Positions 7,944-10,093 of a DNA stretch of 10,093 bases are shown piece by piece; the stretch's first letter is position 1, and the number at the start of each line of letters is the position of its first letter. Location of the stretch: the NCBI GenBank assembly GCA_964610765.1, contig CAZSWS010000086.1, positions 1 to 10,093 of the forward strand, read 5' to 3'. The stretch is from CAZSWS01 sp964610765 (GTDB lineage Bacteria > Bacteroidota > Bacteroidia > Bacteroidales > Tannerellaceae). The notes below the pieces were generated by a model, which did no database searches, had not been told where the DNA came from, and saw only the letters and a program-made list of their open reading frames with translations. The position numbers and the translations under genes are program-made.

Positions 7944-7999
7944 AATATATACAAAGAGCCCTCGGAAATCAATATCTCCGAGGGCTCTTTGTATATATT
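7944..7999. terminator. Bidirectional terminator between galE and panB
   Basis: Arms 7944-7966 and 7977-7999 pair perfectly over 23 bp (GC-rich core GAGCCCTCGGA) around a 10-base loop. Because the repeat is symmetric, the same GGGCTCTTTGTATATATT follows the core on both strands. It sits immediately after the galE stop and 11 bases after the panB stop, so it should end transcription of both convergent genes. The T-tract is short and interrupted. Confidence 0.88.
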
Positions 8000-8010
8000 C
8001 ATGTCTGTGT

Positions 8011-8832
8011 TTAGTATTGTTCTAAATCACTGGGGAAATCCCTTGTTTTAACATCGCGTGTATAGGCGCTTACTGCCGACTTGATTTCATCTCCTAATTC
8101 GGCATATTTGCGTAGAAACTTAGGTGAAAATCCTTGGTTAATGCCTAGCATATCATGCATCACTAACACTTGACCATCCACCTTGTTGCCGGCACCAATA
8201 CCTATGATTGGAATAGAAAGCTTGGAGGCTATTTTGCCGGCCAGCTCAGAAGGAATTTTTTCAATAACAATTGAAAAACAACCTAACTCTTCTAGTAGTA
8301 AAGCATCTTCAATAAGTTTATTGGCTTCAGCTTCTTCTTTAGCTCTAACACCATAAGTGCCAAATTTATGTATAGACTGTGGTGTAAGTCCTAAATGCCC
8401 CATGACAGGAATACCGGCAGATAAAATACGTTGAATGGATTCTTTAATCTCTTCTCCTCCTTCAATTTTTACACAGTCACTTCTTCCATCTTGCATCATT
8501 TTTACCGCAGATGATAAAGCGAGTTTAGAATCGCCTTGATAGGTTCCAAATGGAAGATCAGAAACGTGTAGGGCATACTTGATGGCTCTTGAAACGGAAC
8601 GACTATGATAAACCATCTCGTCTAGCGTGATGGGAAGGGTCGTTTCATGTCCGGCCATAACATTGGCGGCTGAATCACCTACTAAAATTACATCCACACC
8701 GGCTTCATCTATCAATTTAGCCATTGAATAATCATAAGCCGTTAACATAGAGATGGGTTCGTTATTTGCTTTCATCTCTTGCAACCTTAGGATGGTTGTC
8801 TTTTTTTTATTGTCTGTTTTTGCTACCGACAT
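8011..8832 (-). CDS. panB: 3-methyl-2-oxobutanoate hydroxymethyltransferase
   Basis: Also called ketopantoate hydroxymethyltransferase. It transfers a hydroxymethyl group from 5,10-methylenetetrahydrofolate to alpha-ketoisovalerate, the first committed step of pantothenate and hence coenzyme A synthesis in the cytoplasm. The 273 residues are within the usual 260-280, and the whole TIM-barrel motif set is present: MLTAYDY (29-35), VGDSAANVMAGHETT (51-65), VKIEGG (121-126), GHLGLTPQS (145-153), IEKIP (190-194) and IPIIGIGAG (207-215). By alignment to E. coli PanB, the metal ligands are Asp53, Asp92 and Glu124 and the catalytic base is Glu191. A short lysine-rich N-terminal extension (KTDNKKKTT) precedes the barrel. 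No other pantothenate gene is in the window, so the pathway is dispersed here. A -7 promoter box lies 27 bases upstream of the ATG and a terminator follows. Confidence 0.97.
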   Translation of the reverse strand: MSVAKTDNKKKTTILRLQEMKANNEPISMLTAYDYSMAKLIDEAGVDVILVGDSAANVMAGHETTLPITLDEMVYHSRSVSRAIKYALHVSDLPFGTYQGDSKLALSSAVKMMQDGRSDCVKIEGGEEIKESIQRILSAGIPVMGHLGLTPQSIHKFGTYGVRAKEEAEANKLIEDALLLEELGCFSIVIEKIPSELAGKIASKLSIPIIGIGAGNKVDGQVLVMHDMLGINQGFSPKFLRKYAELGDEIKSAVSAYTRDVKTRDFPSDLEQY

Positions 8833-8859
8833 ACTATTTTACTTCATTTAGTTAGTGAG

Positions 8860-8867
8860 CAAAGTTA
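8860..8867 (-). promoter_or_regulatory. Putative -7 promoter box for panB
   Basis: On the minus strand this reads TAACTTTG, a perfect TAnnTTTG, 27 bases before the panB ATG. That spacing matches the distance from the DUF3078 -7 box to its start. I see no clear TTTG or TTG at the -33 position. Confidence 0.55.
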
Positions 8868-8939
8868 GAAATAAAAAATGTAAGACTAGCGATGAGTAGA
8901 TGTTTTGATACTTAAAGACTTATTAGACGGACTTGAAAA

Positions 8940-8984
8940 GCCCTTTTGATTGCTATTAATTGTTAATTTATGAGATAAAAGGGC
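8940..8984. repeat. Inverted repeat in the divergent panB/isomerase spacer
   Basis: GCCCTTTT (8940-8947) and AAAAGGGC (8977-8984) are perfect 8-bp arms around 29 bases. Within these, ATTAA (8955-8959) and TTAAT (8963-8967) can form a small inner hairpin. On the plus strand a T-rich tract (8991-9000) begins seven bases after the stem. No plus-strand gene lies upstream to terminate, so this is either a leftover terminator, a regulator-binding site between the two divergent promoters, or chance. Confidence 0.45.
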
Positions 8985-9047
8985 AGTCTCCTTTTTCTTT
9001 ATGAAGATTTGAATGTATTTTTACAACAAATTGAAATGAATACGTAT

Positions 9048-9055
9048 TAACTTTA
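9048..9055 (+). promoter_or_regulatory. Putative -7 box for the sugar isomerase gene
   Basis: TAACTTTA differs from TAnnTTTG at the last base and lies 20 bases before the ATG. A 10-bp palindrome, AATACGTATT (9039-9048), abuts and overlaps it by one base and could be an operator, though a palindrome of this size arises easily by chance. No -33 element is well placed. Confidence 0.3.
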
Positions 9056-9075
9056 ACTAAAATCAGTCATAAATT

Positions 9076-9957
9076 ATGCAAAACAGAAGAGAGTTTATTA
9101 AAAGAGCCTCGGCACTATTAGCTGGAGGGCTTGTGTTACCTAGTTTAGTAACTTCTTGTACAGGAAAAGCAGCTGCTTCTTCTAAGAATATAGGTCTTCA
9201 ATTATATTCACTTCGTGATATGGTTAATGAAGAAGGAATTCAGAAAGTTTTAGAGACAGTAGCAGCTATGGGGTATAAAAACCTGGAAACAGCAAACTAT
9301 AACGATGGCAAAGTGTATGGATTAGCCCCTCTTGAATTCAAGAAAATAGTCGAAGACTTAGGAATGAAGGTTACGAGTACACACTTGAGTCAGGCTTTCT
9401 CTAAAGACAAAGAGGCTGAGATTATGGCTTGGTGGGATAAGGCAATCGAAGCTCATAGTGCATTAGGTGTTAAATATATGGTTCAACCCTGGATGCCGGT
9501 AAACGATGAAACAACAATCGATGATCTCAAAATGTATTGTGATTATTTCAATAGTGTAGGTTATAAGACCGCAGCTGCTAGTATGGCTTTTGGGTATCAT
9601 AACCATGATTTTGAGTTCCGCAAAATAGACGATCAATTGATATATGATTTCTTATTAGATAATGTAAGTCCGAATCATGTGTTTTTTGAACTGGATGTAT
9701 ATTGGTGTCAAGTAGGTGGTGGAGACCCGGTTGCTTATCTGAAAAACCGCCCGGATCAGTTCAAAGCTATTCATATCAAAGACGAGAAAGAAATTGGTGC
9801 AAGTGGACAGATGAACTTCCAACCCATATTTGATCAAATGTATGCCAATAATGTTAAAGATTGGTATGTAGAGGTTGAACGTTATACTAATAATGATCCT
9901 GTTGCTAGTGTTCAGGAAAGCTTTGATTATTTAAATAAAGCTGAATACGTGAAATAA
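9076..9957 (+). CDS. Sugar phosphate isomerase/epimerase family protein, Tat-type lipoprotein
   Basis: The 293-residue protein has a xylose-isomerase-like TIM barrel (AP endonuclease 2 / sugar phosphate isomerase-epimerase superfamily). Its N-terminus NRREFIKRASALLAGG carries a twin-arginine motif (Arg4-Arg5) and ends in lipobox VTSC with Cys28, so it is probably exported folded by Tat and lipid-anchored. The barrel begins near residue 38 (NIGLQLYSLRD). Family-like blocks are LETANY (70-75), STHLS (101-105), GYHNHDFEF (173-181), FFELDVYW (203-210), IHIKD (232-236) and VEVERY (265-270). Asp207, His233 and Glu268 are the likely metal ligands. The true substrate is unknown; despite the family name a phosphorylated sugar is unlikely outside the cytoplasm. 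Members often lie near sugar oxidoreductases and polysaccharide genes, but nothing within this window fixes the role. The gene appears to stand alone, followed by a strong terminator. Confidence 0.92.
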   Translation: MQNRREFIKRASALLAGGLVLPSLVTSCTGKAAASSKNIGLQLYSLRDMVNEEGIQKVLETVAAMGYKNLETANYNDGKVYGLAPLEFKKIVEDLGMKVTSTHLSQAFSKDKEAEIMAWWDKAIEAHSALGVKYMVQPWMPVNDETTIDDLKMYCDYFNSVGYKTAAASMAFGYHNHDFEFRKIDDQLIYDFLLDNVSPNHVFFELDVYWCQVGGGDPVAYLKNRPDQFKAIHIKDEKEIGASGQMNFQPIFDQMYANNVKDWYVEVERYTNNDPVASVQESFDYLNKAEYVK

Positions 9958-9979
9958 ATATTTTCATTGAAAATATATA

Positions 9980-10020
9980 AAAGGTTGTCTTTCATTAGGA
10001 AAGGCAACCTTTCCTTTTTT
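9980..10020 (+). terminator. Rho-independent terminator of the sugar isomerase gene
   Basis: AAAGGTTGTCTTTC (9980-9993) pairs with GAAAGGCAACCTTT (9999-10012) over 14 bp with one T-G wobble and a 5-base loop. The run CCTTTTTTTC and further T-rich sequence follow directly. It lies 23 bases after the stop codon. Confidence 0.92.
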
Positions 10021-10044
10021 TCTTTCTTTTTTTCTTCTTATTTA

Positions 10045-10076
10045 TTTGTTTTGTATTTTATTTCGTTCTACTTTTG
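10045..10076 (+). promoter_or_regulatory. Bacteroidota-type promoter for a gene beyond the right edge
   Basis: TTTG (10045-10048), a 20-base spacer and TACTTTTG (10069-10076) match both promoter elements at normal spacing, just after a strong terminator. Transcription would start around 10083-10085 and run rightward out of the window. The short remainder shows no start codon, so the gene it serves cannot be named. Confidence 0.7.
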
Positions 10077-10093
10077 CACCCACGTTTGAACCC

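Noticed and set aside
9655..9837. 60-codon minus-strand open frame
   Set aside because: It is antisense to the conserved barrel core of the isomerase gene and has no sign of independent coding.

Overview
The window looks like ordinary core chromosome of an AT-rich member of the Bacteroidota, most likely order Bacteroidales. Three things point there. DUF4301 and DUF3078 are families I know mainly from this phylum. Starts lack clear Shine-Dalgarno sequences, and several genes are preceded instead by the Bacteroidota promoter element TAnnTTTG. Exported proteins carry lipoprotein or outer-membrane signals typical of the group. Genus cannot be decided from the sequence.

Layout. Bases 1-277 hold no intact gene, only a minus-strand reading frame that resembles the C-terminal end of a decayed protein. 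A strong terminator (278-325) closes the minus-strand gene for a lipoprotein prolyl oligopeptidase (362-2470). A divergent spacer (2471-2728) with a putative promoter on each strand leads to a plus-strand series: a DUF4301 protein (2729-4261), an unrecognised lipoprotein (4351-5175), a DUF3078 outer-membrane-type beta-barrel protein (5280-6887) and the UDP-glucose 4-epimerase galE (6914-7942). galE follows the DUF3078 gene by 26 bases with no visible promoter, so these two probably form an operon. The other two genes each have their own promoter-like element. A near-perfect 23-bp hairpin (7944-7999) separates galE from the convergent gene panB (8011-8832, minus). A second divergent spacer (8833-9075) contains an inverted repeat and promoter-like elements. 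It leads to a Tat-type lipoprotein with a sugar phosphate isomerase/epimerase fold (9076-9957), which ends at a strong terminator (9980-10020). The right edge carries the best-spaced promoter in the window, TTTG-N20-TACTTTTG, for a gene that lies outside.

Functionally the window mixes cell-envelope genes (four proteins with export signals) with cytoplasmic metabolism (GalE for UDP-galactose, PanB for pantothenate and coenzyme A). I found no CRISPR array, tRNA, rRNA, insertion sequence, phage module or recognisable defence system. The points most worth a second look are the nucleotidyltransferase-like motifs in the DUF4301 protein, the unrecognised lipoprotein with a C-terminal glycine/alanine-rich hydrophobic stretch, and the decayed frame at the left edge.
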